Below are positions 1 through 9,093 of a stretch of 56,821 bases of DNA, piece after piece; position 1 is the first letter of the stretch, and each line of letters begins with the position of its first letter. The translations under genes were made by a program, and so were the position numbers. The stretch covers positions 1 through 56,821 of the forward strand of contig CACILY010000004.1 in the NCBI GenBank assembly GCA_902587615.1, given 5' to 3'. The notes below the pieces were generated by a model. The model was not told the DNA's origin. It did not search any database and worked only from the letters and a program-made list of their open reading frames with translations. This stretch comes from an uncultured Prochlorococcus sp. Its GTDB lineage: Bacteria; Cyanobacteriota; Cyanobacteriia; PCC-6307; Cyanobiaceae.

Positions 1-290
1 CCATTTCTTTTAATGATATGGCTAGCTTTGAGTAAAAGGTCATTTGATGACTGTTCAATTGATATAAAACCTTTTTTAATAGATTCACTTGCTATTGAAT
101 CAAGGCTGTTCCCTGCTAGTAAAGACCGCCTTATATCCCCATCTGAGACCATAGCGATTAATTTTTGGGAATCGTCAACAATAAGTGCTGTTTTCTCTTT
201 TGAGTTTTGTATGACAACTAACGCATCTAGCAAGCTAGATTTCCCTTCATTTAAAAGTAATGAATAAAAATCGGTACTCTTTGATAGCAT
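1..290 (-). CDS. CBS-domain sugar-phosphate nucleotidyltransferase, N-terminal part (runs off window)
   Basis: This gene is not in the ORF track; I read it on the minus strand from the ATG at 288-290 to the window edge, about 96 codons with no stop. The peptide starts MLSKSTDFYSLLLNEGKSS and contains TALIVDDSQKLIAMVSDGDIRRSLLAG. The VSDGDIRR motif is typical of a CBS domain. CBS pairs at the N-terminus are known in nucleotidyltransferases that make NDP-activated sugars (PtmE-like), whereas in KpsF/KdsD the CBS pair is C-terminal, so I favour the nucleotidyltransferase. The catalytic part lies outside the window. It is divergent from the kdsB-like gene and fits a glycan island. Confidence 0.7.
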   Translation of the reverse strand, partial: MLSKSTDFYSLLLNEGKSSLLDALVVIQNSKEKTALIVDDSQKLIAMVSDGDIRRSLLAGNSLDSIASESIKKGFISIEQSSNDLLLKASHIIKRN

Positions 291-688
291 TTATTAAAAT
301 TGAGGTGAATTTAAATGAGGAGAATGCTTTGGTTTGAAAGTAAATAAGTGTTAATTGAGAATCAGTGGGAAAAATACTCGATTAAATAGGTTGCAATTTT
401 TCCAGTATATTACTACAGAGCTTTAAATCATGCTTTTCTTTTGTAGAGAGATGTTCTAATTGTTCTTAACTGAAGAGTTATTATGATGTTCATAGATTCA
501 ACTATCTATAATAAAAATTCTTTTAGAAATACAAATTATTTAATCTAGTTACTATTACTATAGATATGATAAAAACTATATAATCTTTATAAATAAATTT
601 TTATTTAAATTACTCCTAAAAGCTTTTTATAAAAAGTTTAAATCATGAAAAGACCTATAATGACAGTCTTAAACATCTAGAGAAACTA
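291..688. promoter_or_regulatory. AT-rich divergent intergenic region, no gene seen
   Basis: About 400 bases separate the CBS-domain gene (minus) and the kdsB-like gene (plus). I find no convincing ORF, tRNA or strong hairpin. A TATAAT hexamer at 579-584 could be a -10 box for the plus-strand genes, but no good -35 box is visible and such hexamers are expected by chance in DNA this AT-rich. Promoters for both directions must lie here by position. Confidence 0.35.
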
Positions 689-1456
689 TTGTCTAACGTA
701 AAAGTGGTGATTGGAATTCCTGCAAGGATGGGCTCCTCTAGATTTCCAGGTAAACCTTTATGTCTTATACAAGGTATGCCAATGGTTCAGCATTGTTATA
801 AGAGGTGTGAGCTTTCAAAAAATTCAAGTGATATTTTTGTCGCAACATGTGACGAAATAATATCAAATCAAGTTAGGAATTTTGGTGGAAAAGTAATTAT
901 GACTGATAGTAATATTAAACGTCCTGGATTAAGGGTTGCTGCTGCTGCTGAGTCACTGAATTTAAATGATCAAGATATTGTTGTAGTTGTTCAGGGAGAC
1001 GAGCCATTAGTACACCCAGATATGATTGACATGGCGATAGAGCCACTTCTGCAGAATAGTGATCTATTTGTCTCGAATTTAGTTCTTAAGGCATCAGAAG
1101 AGGACCTTCATGACGCAGGAGAAATAAAAGTTGTATGCAACTTAGAAATGAATGCTATATACATGTCTCGATCACCAATACCTTCCAATTTTCATGAGGA
1201 AAAACGAGCACCAAGATGGAAACAGGTATGTGTCATGCCTTTTAGATGGCATTTTATGAAACACTTTAACTATAATTTGACAACTACTCCCTTAGAACAA
1301 CAAGAGTCCATAGAAATGTTAAGAGCAATAGAACATGGATTTAAAGTAAGAATGGTTCCTTCTCCATACCTTTCAAAGTCTGTTGATACAGAAGCTGATA
1401 GAGTCAAAGTTGATAAGATGATGGAAAATGATGAGATTTTTGCATCCTATAAGTAA
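689..1456 (+). CDS. KdsB-like CMP-ulosonate cytidylyltransferase
   Basis: The protein (255 aa) belongs to the CMP-KDO synthetase family, which transfers CMP from CTP to a 2-keto-3-deoxy acid sugar in the cytoplasm. Visible motifs are the nucleotide-binding PARMGSSRFPGKPL near the N-terminus and VVVQGDEP around residue 107, with the usual family length. It departs from ordinary KdsB: the SGTER-type segment is replaced by KRPGLRVAAAAE, and the HLGIYGYR-type segment by KQVCVMPFRW. I infer a related but different sugar acid. The start is TTG at 689; no in-frame ATG fits better. It heads the plus-strand part of the island. Confidence 0.8.
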   Translation: MSNVKVVIGIPARMGSSRFPGKPLCLIQGMPMVQHCYKRCELSKNSSDIFVATCDEIISNQVRNFGGKVIMTDSNIKRPGLRVAAAAESLNLNDQDIVVVVQGDEPLVHPDMIDMAIEPLLQNSDLFVSNLVLKASEEDLHDAGEIKVVCNLEMNAIYMSRSPIPSNFHEEKRAPRWKQVCVMPFRWHFMKHFNYNLTTTPLEQQESIEMLRAIEHGFKVRMVPSPYLSKSVDTEADRVKVDKMMENDEIFASYK

Positions 1457-1544
1457 GAAGATATACCTGAATAAGTTAAACAATAAAGTCCTGTAATTTA
1501 TTAATATTTATATGGTATAATTTCCAAAAATTAGCAATAATTTT

Positions 1545-2585
1545 ATGAGAAGTCCTTTGGCTAGTGTTATAACGTTGGTTTACAATGGTATGCCTTTCCT
1601 TGAAGAATCGGTTTATAGTATTTTATCTCAGGACTTTGAAAACTTTGAATATATAATAATAGATGATTGTAGTACAGACAACTCTCTTCAATTCCTCCAT
1701 TCTTTGCAAGACGATCGTATAAAGATTATAAAAAATAAATATAATATTGGTGTCTCAAGATCATTTAATAAGGCATTAGCCTTTGCCTCATCAGAATATA
1801 TTATAAGGCAAGATCAAGATGATGTTTCTTTGCCTTCACGTATTAAGGAACAGGTTGAATATTTAAACTCTAACCCATCAGTATCTGTGGCATGCTCTTG
1901 GGAATATGTTATTAATAATAAAGGCATAATAACGGAAATTGCAAAAGGTAAGATTGACAACTATGGAGATCCACTAGCTTCTATTTTCTTAGGTTTGTGC
2001 CCAATTTGGCATCCATCATTAGCTTGTAGGATTAAAGCCATCAAAGACATAGGTGGATTTAATGAAAATTATAAATATGCTGAAGATTATGATGTGACAG
2101 CAAGATTGATTTTAAATCGACAAAGTGTACATATTTGCCAACAATTCCATTTAAATGTTAGAAGGCACTACCAACAGCAATCTCAAAAATTCAAAAAGCC
2201 ACAACAAAATGCATGTTTGGATATGCAATATGAAACTCTTAGTAAGTTTATAAGTAATAACGATGAACTTTCTCTCTTACATCTTTTCTTTTCAAAGAGA
2301 TTAGAGATATCAAAGTTAAATGAACGAAATACTTTAAAGTTTCTTTATAAGAGTTATCAAAAATTTATTTCCAGAGTATCATCGGAACTTAACTTAGATG
2401 ATAATGAAGTATCTTCTTTTAAACGTCGAATTTATAGTAGGTTGGGTTTAGGTATATATTATACCCGCTATTTCCATTCCTTACCGTTTAATTTAACCTT
2501 TATAATCTTTTTAATCCTTTCCCCTCAGTATGTTCTAACTCGTTTTGTTAGAATATTTCAAAAGAAATTCGATTTATCTAAGTAA
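1545..2585 (+). CDS. Family 2 glycosyltransferase
   Basis: A GT-A fold glycosyltransferase of family 2 (346 aa). The N-terminus PLASVITLVYNGMPFLEESVYSILSQ and the acidic pair IIIDDCSTDNS (residues 38-47) form the nucleotide-sugar binding part. RQDQDD at about 88-93 is the DxD-like metal site. The region after residue 220 is lysine-rich and ends in a hydrophobic stretch that could attach it to the membrane. It probably adds one sugar to the lipid-linked glycan; donor and acceptor cannot be told. It lies 3 nt before the next gene and is probably co-transcribed with it. Confidence 0.88.
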   Translation: MRSPLASVITLVYNGMPFLEESVYSILSQDFENFEYIIIDDCSTDNSLQFLHSLQDDRIKIIKNKYNIGVSRSFNKALAFASSEYIIRQDQDDVSLPSRIKEQVEYLNSNPSVSVACSWEYVINNKGIITEIAKGKIDNYGDPLASIFLGLCPIWHPSLACRIKAIKDIGGFNENYKYAEDYDVTARLILNRQSVHICQQFHLNVRRHYQQQSQKFKKPQQNACLDMQYETLSKFISNNDELSLLHLFFSKRLEISKLNERNTLKFLYKSYQKFISRVSSELNLDDNEVSSFKRRIYSRLGLGIYYTRYFHSLPFNLTFIIFLILSPQYVLTRFVRIFQKKFDLSK

Positions 2586-2588
2586 GAA

Positions 2589-3905
2589 ATGGTTCAAGAA
2601 AATTTTTCAACAAAAGAAAGTATAAAAAATCTAATATTAGGGGCTGGATTGGCCGGTATGAGTGCTGCTTACCATTCTGATTCACATATTTATGAAGGTC
2701 AATCTTTGCCAGGCGGAGTAGCTAAATCAATCAAAATTAAAGGCTTTACATTTGATTTAGGCATTCATGTTTTGCATACAAAAAATCAATTTATCCTCAA
2801 TTTAATGGAAGATATAGGTGTTAAAATGCTAGAAGTGGAAAGAGAAGCATGGATTTACTCTCATAAGACATATACTCGCTTCCCTTTTCAAGCTAATACT
2901 TTTGGATTACCACATGAAATTATTAAGGATTGTTTGATGGGATTTATTCAAAATAAATATACTAATAAACAGGATATAAAAAATTACCATGATTGGCTTT
3001 TATATATGTTCGGCAAGGGATTTACTCAACACTTTATGTATCCTTATGCCCAGAAATTTTGGGGTATCAATCCAAATGAACTGACGACTGATTGGGTAAA
3101 TGTACGCCACCCGCGTCCATCATTAGAAGATGTATTAACAGGAGCATTAACTGATCAGACGAAGGGTTTTGGTGTAAATGCTATATTTAGATATCCTAAA
3201 GAAAATGGCTATGGAGACATTGCTATTAAGCTTTCTCAGAAATTAAAAGATAGGATCTCTTATAATAAGTTGGCTATAAATATAGACACTAATTCAAAGA
3301 AAGTTTACTTTAAGGATGGTGATATAGTTAAATATGAGAATTTATATTCGACTCTCCCCTTAACTAAAATATTAGATCTTTTAACTGATGTCCCTCCAGA
3401 GATTTCTAGAGCAGCTCAGCTGTTGATTTCCAATACTTTTCAACTTGTATTTATAGGAATAGATAAACCTAACATTACTACCAAATCTTGGATATATTTT
3501 TCAGATAATGATATCCCCTTTGTAAGAGTATCTTTCCCTGGGAATATGTCTGAAAATTGCGTCCCACCTGGTTGTTCATCTATTTTAGTAGAGATTTCAT
3601 ATGGTCCTAATGAATCTATCCCTAATAATATAAATTCACTAATTACGAAAGTGATAGAGAATCTAATAAAAGTAGATGTCTTAGATTCGACTGATAAAAT
3701 TTTGTTTACCGAATCTCATATCATTAATGATGCTTATGTTATATTTGATCATAATAGAAAATCATCAGTTAATAAAATAAATGCTTATTTGCAATCAATA
3801 GGCATAAATGTATTTGGTAGATATGGTAATTGGGAATATCTTTGGTCTGATGAATCTATTATGAGTGGATATAATATATCTAAACTAATTTCCTCAACGA
3901 AATGA
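2589..3905 (+). CDS. FAD-dependent oxidoreductase, UDP-galactopyranose mutase/amine oxidase-like
   Basis: A 438-aa flavoprotein. LILGAGLAGMSAAY (residues 15-28) is a Rossmann FAD-binding GxGxxG motif, followed by the ribose-binding acidic residue in YEGQ and the second glycine motif PGGVAKS. FDLGIHVLHTKN resembles the GpHiFHT signature of UDP-galactopyranose mutases and of the wider NAD(P)-binding amine oxidase superfamily. I infer a redox or ring-contraction step on an activated sugar; a protoporphyrinogen oxidase-like activity is less likely here. Its stop overlaps the next start (ATGA at 3902), indicating translational coupling. Confidence 0.72.
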   Translation: MVQENFSTKESIKNLILGAGLAGMSAAYHSDSHIYEGQSLPGGVAKSIKIKGFTFDLGIHVLHTKNQFILNLMEDIGVKMLEVEREAWIYSHKTYTRFPFQANTFGLPHEIIKDCLMGFIQNKYTNKQDIKNYHDWLLYMFGKGFTQHFMYPYAQKFWGINPNELTTDWVNVRHPRPSLEDVLTGALTDQTKGFGVNAIFRYPKENGYGDIAIKLSQKLKDRISYNKLAINIDTNSKKVYFKDGDIVKYENLYSTLPLTKILDLLTDVPPEISRAAQLLISNTFQLVFIGIDKPNITTKSWIYFSDNDIPFVRVSFPGNMSENCVPPGCSSILVEISYGPNESIPNNINSLITKVIENLIKVDVLDSTDKILFTESHIINDAYVIFDHNRKSSVNKINAYLQSIGINVFGRYGNWEYLWSDESIMSGYNISKLISSTK

Positions 3906-5692
3906 AAACTTCTGAGAGAGAGATAGATTTAAGATATTCTTCGATAATTTCAGATGAATTCAAAGAAAGTATTCAGAGATCAGCATTTATAGCTCGTCCT
4001 CTATTCAACCAAATAATTTCCAATTATTTAGATAGCAAAAAGTTACCTTCATTTATACTTTTCCATGAACCTTTTTGTCGCAATACATATTCTTCCCCAA
4101 CTTTCTTCTATTTTACTACAGTAGTATTTGTCGAGAAGTTCCTCACAAATTACATTGAGGGTGATAAAGATAATCTTATATTAGTTGATTCTCCAATGCA
4201 GAAATTAATTATAAATAGGATTACCAAGGCTAAGAATCTATCTTGCAAGGTTAAGTATGTTCAACCACTTGCTGTTTATTATAACCTTCTCAGGAAAATA
4301 ATTATTAGTCCCTGTAAAGCATTTTTATATAGAATTTTTCAGTTTTATATGATCAATAACTCATTATCATCTACCATAGATAATCAATTAAAAGAAATTA
4401 AGAATATTTGCTTAGTAGATACATTTATTACTCCAACTTATCTGGATGAAAAAAAATGGTATGGCAGCTTTTCTAGTTATTTAAACCAAGACCGTCTTTC
4501 AAGAACTTTCTTCGTACCAACATTTACACTGTTTACACCCAGTGATTATATGAAATTACTTTCACGAATTAGACAAAAATCTAGACCACAAATTTTAAAA
4601 GATGATTATTTGAGCTTAAATGACATAATTCAATCTACCTTTAGTGCTTTTAAACTACAATTTAGGAAATTACCAAGATCTTATTATAAAGATTATGATA
4701 TCAGTTATCTTTTCGAAGAAGGATTACGTTTCCCACCAGATTATTTATCTCTAATAGAATCATATATAAATTTAAAATTTTTTTCTAATCTGAAAAAAGA
4801 AAAAGTTAATATCACACATAGTATAGATTGGTTTGAGGGACATGCTATTGATAAATCATGGAACTACGCGGTTAAATATAATTACCCAAATGTAAAAAGA
4901 TTAGGATATAGATCAATAATAAGTCTTCCCCTGTCTCTATGCTCTATTCCTATACCCGTGGAGAGCAGGTATCAAATGTTACCTGATATATTTTTAATTC
5001 CAGGACCTTCCGTTAGGCCTATACTTACTGAATTTAATAAAGAACTTGTATCTTATGGAGGACCAGCATTCCGTTTTGAATATCTACAAGAGATATCCAG
5101 TCATATATCTTTATTGTCTTCTACTTCAATACTTAGAGTACTTGTAACATTACCTATTTCTACTCTAAACTCTAAACATATTTTGAATTCTTTATTAATA
5201 CCATCCAATTCTTTTGATTCTTTAAATAGAAAAATAATCTTTAGTATCCGTAAGCATCCCTGTTCTCTAATAGATGTTCAATCGTTTATAAATAAATCAC
5301 CTAAATGTTTTACTATCTCTCCCTATAAGACTATCTCAGAATCCTATAAGCATACTGATATCCTTATAACTGAAGCCTCAACAACTTCCATGGAAGCAAT
5401 AGTATTGGGGATTCCTACTATAATTTTATCTTCAAATCTTCCAGGCCTTATAGACAACCCTGTCCCATTAACTATTCCAAAGACTCTGGTCAAGTATCCT
5501 AAGGATGTTAAAGAATTAGAAGATCATCTAATTAGATTCTCAGAATTAACTGAAGAGGATGTTTCTCAAATAAATCAAGACTCAATTAATCTAAGAGAAA
5601 AGTATTTTAAAAGTGTAACTAATCAAAGCGCCACAGAAATCTTAGATTCATTTTATCAAATTGGTATAATAGAAAAAAAGTTTACTAAATGA
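3902..5692 (+). CDS. Surface-carbohydrate biosynthesis protein, GT-B-like
   Basis: A 596-aa protein I do not recognise with certainty. The C-terminal third looks like a GT-B type transferase: IRKHPCS, then a stretch near residues 490-510 reading ITEASTTSMEAIVLGIPTIIL, the donor-binding pattern seen in capsule/teichoic-type transferases and in large surface-carbohydrate proteins. The N-terminal part has no motif I can name. Start and stop overlap both neighbours by ATGA, so it belongs to the same translational unit as the flavoprotein and the RmlD-like gene. A glycosyl- or glycerophosphotransferase role is inferred. Confidence 0.6.
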   Translation: MKTSEREIDLRYSSIISDEFKESIQRSAFIARPLFNQIISNYLDSKKLPSFILFHEPFCRNTYSSPTFFYFTTVVFVEKFLTNYIEGDKDNLILVDSPMQKLIINRITKAKNLSCKVKYVQPLAVYYNLLRKIIISPCKAFLYRIFQFYMINNSLSSTIDNQLKEIKNICLVDTFITPTYLDEKKWYGSFSSYLNQDRLSRTFFVPTFTLFTPSDYMKLLSRIRQKSRPQILKDDYLSLNDIIQSTFSAFKLQFRKLPRSYYKDYDISYLFEEGLRFPPDYLSLIESYINLKFFSNLKKEKVNITHSIDWFEGHAIDKSWNYAVKYNYPNVKRLGYRSIISLPLSLCSIPIPVESRYQMLPDIFLIPGPSVRPILTEFNKELVSYGGPAFRFEYLQEISSHISLLSSTSILRVLVTLPISTLNSKHILNSLLIPSNSFDSLNRKIIFSIRKHPCSLIDVQSFINKSPKCFTISPYKTISESYKHTDILITEASTTSMEAIVLGIPTIILSSNLPGLIDNPVPLTIPKTLVKYPKDVKELEDHLIRFSELTEEDVSQINQDSINLREKYFKSVTNQSATEILDSFYQIGIIEKKFTK

Positions 5693-6597
5693 AGATATTC
5701 ATGTCTGGCGTAGGAGGTATGCTTGGAGAAGCTTTTTACAATGAATTTAATATAGATAATCTTTTAAAATGTACTGATTTAAATCCTTCAGAGGAATGGT
5801 TGCAGAAGCTTGACTTTAGAGACGCTGATTCATATTCGCAGCAAGTTAATTTGTTTAAACCAGATTGGCTGTTCCATATAGGAGCACATACTGATTTAGA
5901 GTATTGTGAGACCAATCCTGTAGATACCTATAACACTAATACAGAATCTGTCAAAACAGCAGTAGAACTTTCTAATCAATTATCTATACCATTACTATAT
6001 ATCAGCACGGCAGGTATATTTAGCGGGAAGAATGATTCTTATGATGAGAGAGATACTCCAAACCCAATCGGACATTATGCAAAATCAAAGTACCTTGGAG
6101 AACAATTTATAATACAAAATTCTTCTGATTATCTAATCTGCAGAGCAGGTTGGATGATGGGAGGGGGACTCACAAAAGATAAGAAATTTATTTCAAAAAT
6201 AATAAAACAAATAATTTCAGGAAAGAAAAAACTAAATATCGTTTCAGATAAGGATGGAACACCTACTTATACAATTGACTTTGCTAAAAATGTTCGCCTT
6301 CTAATTGATAACAATAAGCGGGGTTTGTATAATATGGTTTGTTCTGGTATGACTAGTAGATTAGAGGTCGCGTCTGAATTGATTTCTATTTTAGGATTAA
6401 CGAATGATATTGAAATCAATCCAGTAAAATCAACTTTCTTCTCCGAAACATATTTTGCAGAGCGCCCTGCAAATGAAAGATTAACTAGTAGGCGTTTAAA
6501 CGATGAAGGTATGAATATAATGCGTGATTGGAAGTCCGCATTAAGAGATTATATGACAAATAGATATTTACCTTTAAATCAAATTGGTTATAAATAA
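5689..6597 (+). CDS. RmlD-like NAD(P)-dependent sugar reductase/epimerase
   Basis: A short-chain dehydrogenase of the extended RmlD (dTDP-4-dehydrorhamnose reductase) type, 302 aa. MKIFMSGVGGMLGEAF carries the GxxGxxG nucleotide-binding loop; YISTAGIFSGKN and GHYAKSKYLGEQ supply the serine/threonine and the YxxxK catalytic pair (about Y129, K133). GAHTDLEYCETNP matches the family's conserved loop. No rmlA, B or C lies in the window, so the substrate need not be rhamnose. The start overlaps the upstream stop as ATGA. Confidence 0.8.
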   Translation: MKIFMSGVGGMLGEAFYNEFNIDNLLKCTDLNPSEEWLQKLDFRDADSYSQQVNLFKPDWLFHIGAHTDLEYCETNPVDTYNTNTESVKTAVELSNQLSIPLLYISTAGIFSGKNDSYDERDTPNPIGHYAKSKYLGEQFIIQNSSDYLICRAGWMMGGGLTKDKKFISKIIKQIISGKKKLNIVSDKDGTPTYTIDFAKNVRLLIDNNKRGLYNMVCSGMTSRLEVASELISILGLTNDIEINPVKSTFFSETYFAERPANERLTSRRLNDEGMNIMRDWKSALRDYMTNRYLPLNQIGYK

Positions 6598-6701
6598 CAG
6601 ATATGATAAAAATAAATGATTTAATTCTCTTAAGTTGAACTGCTTTTATCCTTTCATAAAAGAATATATATTTCCTCTTGAGACTATTATATAATATCTT
6701 C

Positions 6702-7907
6702 ATGAACAGATTAAAAAACTTTTCACTAGGGAAGCCAGGATATACTCCGATTCCATCAATTCAACTTCTTATCAAATCATTATTTACAGAATATGATCTA
6801 GATAAAGTCACTTCTCCTTGGCTAAACTATGCCGATCAATATTTATGGTTGTCTAGATCATCTTTGTCTTTATACTTAATTGCTAAATTAAGATTTGATT
6901 TAACTAGATCAAAAAGTATTAATATATTTCTTCCAGACTTTTTCTGTAATGAGGCTTTGTCTTTAGTACGAACTAATGATATAAACTTATATTTTTATAA
7001 TGTCAATTCTAATTTAGAGCCTATTAAAGAAAGTGTTTATAACTTACTAGAACATTCTATTCCAGATATCATCATTCAAGTTCACTATTTTGGAGAAAAT
7101 TTTGATTGTTCTTTTTTACGAAATACAGCTAATAAGTATCATTCTTGGTTTGTAGAGGATGCCACTCATATGATTTTCCCTCAAGGCAATGTCGGTAAGG
7201 TTGGTGATTTCATTTTATATAGCCCATACAAGCATTTCCCTATTCCAAATGGTGCTTTACTAGTAATTCCTAAATCCAAATTAACAGATTCAATCAATTT
7301 TAAACATTTACTTAAAAATCTTGAGGACATTCAATCTAGCTCTTCAAGATCTTCTCAAACTCAAACTTTATTAAAATGGATTATTAAAAGAATAATACAA
7401 AATATAGTACAAAATAGATCAGTACTATCTTCTAATATTTCTATAGGAAATCAACACGATAATATTAATCCATCATATGTTTCTTCTTGTGGTACAAGAG
7501 TTTATAAGCTATCCTTCCGAATATTATTTAACTTATACCCTTCCTTTTCTCAACTCGTTCATAGAAAAAGGTTAATCTCCTTTAAAATATATCAAGCTTT
7601 ATCTAAAATTAATAATAATTATAAAGATCAATCCTCAAACTATATAACTCATATGATTCCATACTCAAACAACACCACTGACTTTTTTCAGATCCTAAAA
7701 ATACAAGAAACAATATGGTCTAAATTTCCGACACTCTTCTGGCCTGATTTACCCCCAGAAGTTCTTGCTAACCCTAGCTGCCATAAAGTTGCTATTTCCA
7801 GGACAATGAATACTCTTTACCTTCCGATCCATATTTCAATAACTGATAGTCAAATTAATGCATTCCTAGCGACAGTTGATCGTCATAGGTCTAAAAATTC
7901 TCCTTAG
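6702..7907 (+). CDS. DegT/DnrJ/EryC1-like PLP aminotransferase homologue
   Basis: A 401-aa protein from the ATG at 6702; the ORF track begins at a TTG 24 nt upstream, but MNRLKNFSLGKPGYTP is the more natural start. IIIQVHYFGENFD, WFVEDATHMIF (Asp153) and GDFILYSPYKHFPIPNGALLVI (Lys177) follow the order of DegT aminotransferases, including the PLP-contacting Asp and the Schiff-base Lys. The rest is diverged from typical family members. Such enzymes make amino sugars from keto sugars. I infer that role with moderate confidence; a non-aminating DegT relative is possible. Confidence 0.6.
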   Translation: MNRLKNFSLGKPGYTPIPSIQLLIKSLFTEYDLDKVTSPWLNYADQYLWLSRSSLSLYLIAKLRFDLTRSKSINIFLPDFFCNEALSLVRTNDINLYFYNVNSNLEPIKESVYNLLEHSIPDIIIQVHYFGENFDCSFLRNTANKYHSWFVEDATHMIFPQGNVGKVGDFILYSPYKHFPIPNGALLVIPKSKLTDSINFKHLLKNLEDIQSSSSRSSQTQTLLKWIIKRIIQNIVQNRSVLSSNISIGNQHDNINPSYVSSCGTRVYKLSFRILFNLYPSFSQLVHRKRLISFKIYQALSKINNNYKDQSSNYITHMIPYSNNTTDFFQILKIQETIWSKFPTLFWPDLPPEVLANPSCHKVAISRTMNTLYLPIHISITDSQINAFLATVDRHRSKNSP

Positions 7908-8085
7908 TATTTACGTACTATTCCATTGTTTTTATGTCTAGAATTTGATTTTTGTATATATTATGTCTAATATTGCATGTCACTATAGTATGTCATCATT
8001 AAGTACATTCTCAGAGTTTATAGCCTTATCAAAATTTATTAATAAAGAGATTTAATCTTCTCACCTTCTATTTAATCTCAATCAT

Positions 8086-9093
8086 ATGTTATACAACAAA
8101 GTAAAGTCAAATGAATATTCCGTTGAATTAACATCCAGAGATCAATATCAACAATTGTATGCCAATACCAATATCGATAAAAATTTCATCTACCATCTTA
8201 CTCAATCACCTTTTTATTATCCTTTAAGCAATAATGTTATTCATCTAGCTATTTATAAGAATACTAAACCCGTAGCATTAACATCTGTATACTTAAGACC
8301 GTCTTTTTTAAATCTTTTCAACTTAGTTCGTATCAATAGAGGACCTCATCCTCTGGTCGTACTTTCTCGATCAGAATATTTGGATATTCTCAACTCTATC
8401 TTATATTTTTTACGCGTTAATCGACTTTACATAATTTCACTATCTCCTGAAGTTAATATCTCAAGAACTGATTTTACTAATGCTTTTATATGTCTAAAAA
8501 CCCCTTTTAAGCCTTGGAGCTCATCTTTAATAACATTGTCTGATAGTGAAGAATTAGAGATATCTAAATTTAAATCTAAGTGGAGAAATACACTCAAGAA
8601 AGGTCTTAAATCTGTTAAGATAGAAACCGTAATAGAGAATGAATCCTATCAGGAAATAATAGATAACTATATCCAATTTGCTAAATCTAATAAGTTCAAG
8701 TCAATAAATATTCAATCATTAAATAACTGGTGGCAGCATTCTTCAAATAAACTTAATATTAAAACTCCTAACATCAATATATATAGGGCATACCTGCCTG
8801 AAAATCCTCACAAAACACTAGGAGCGATAGGCATTGTTTCTTATCTAGAAACATCATTATACCTCTTTGGTTATTCCACAGGTTTTGGGAGAATATATCA
8901 TGTCAATTCTGTTTTGCTATGGTTCTCTATTAAAGAGGCTATTAGAAAATCCCATAGTTCATTTGACCTTGGCGGATTAGGAGTCGATACCCCCTCTGGT
9001 ATTCGCAAATTCAAGCAAGGACTTAATGGGAACCCTTATTCATTGTCTGGAGAGTATTTGTGTATACTGAATTTTGTGGATAGTGTTTCATGA
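8086..9093 (+). CDS. FemAB/GNAT-like (BioF2-type) acyl- or aminoacyltransferase
   Basis: A 335-aa protein of the FemAB-like GNAT group. KFKSKWRNTLKKGLKSVKIE in the middle and FDLGGLGVDTPSGIRKFKQGLNGNP near the C-terminus correspond to the conserved W-R-x-x-L-x-K and DLGG...GI..FK.G patterns of that family. Such proteins transfer acyl or aminoacyl groups, often in polysaccharide loci, and here could acylate an amino sugar. Its stop overlaps the deacetylase start (ATGA at 9090). The 178 nt upstream hold no obvious gene apart from a 30-codon ORF that I did not accept. Confidence 0.65.
   Translation: MLYNKVKSNEYSVELTSRDQYQQLYANTNIDKNFIYHLTQSPFYYPLSNNVIHLAIYKNTKPVALTSVYLRPSFLNLFNLVRINRGPHPLVVLSRSEYLDILNSILYFLRVNRLYIISLSPEVNISRTDFTNAFICLKTPFKPWSSSLITLSDSEELEISKFKSKWRNTLKKGLKSVKIETVIENESYQEIIDNYIQFAKSNKFKSINIQSLNNWWQHSSNKLNIKTPNINIYRAYLPENPHKTLGAIGIVSYLETSLYLFGYSTGFGRIYHVNSVLLWFSIKEAIRKSHSSFDLGGLGVDTPSGIRKFKQGLNGNPYSLSGEYLCILNFVDSVS

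Noticed and set aside
13-267. 84-aa plus-strand ORF
   Set aside because: It is the shadow of the minus-strand CBS-domain gene, which has a better start and a recognisable VSDGDIRR motif.
7963-8055. 30-codon ORF (MSNIACHYSMSSLSTF...) upstream of the FemAB-like gene
   Set aside because: Short, no motif, in AT-rich DNA where such ORFs are expected by chance.
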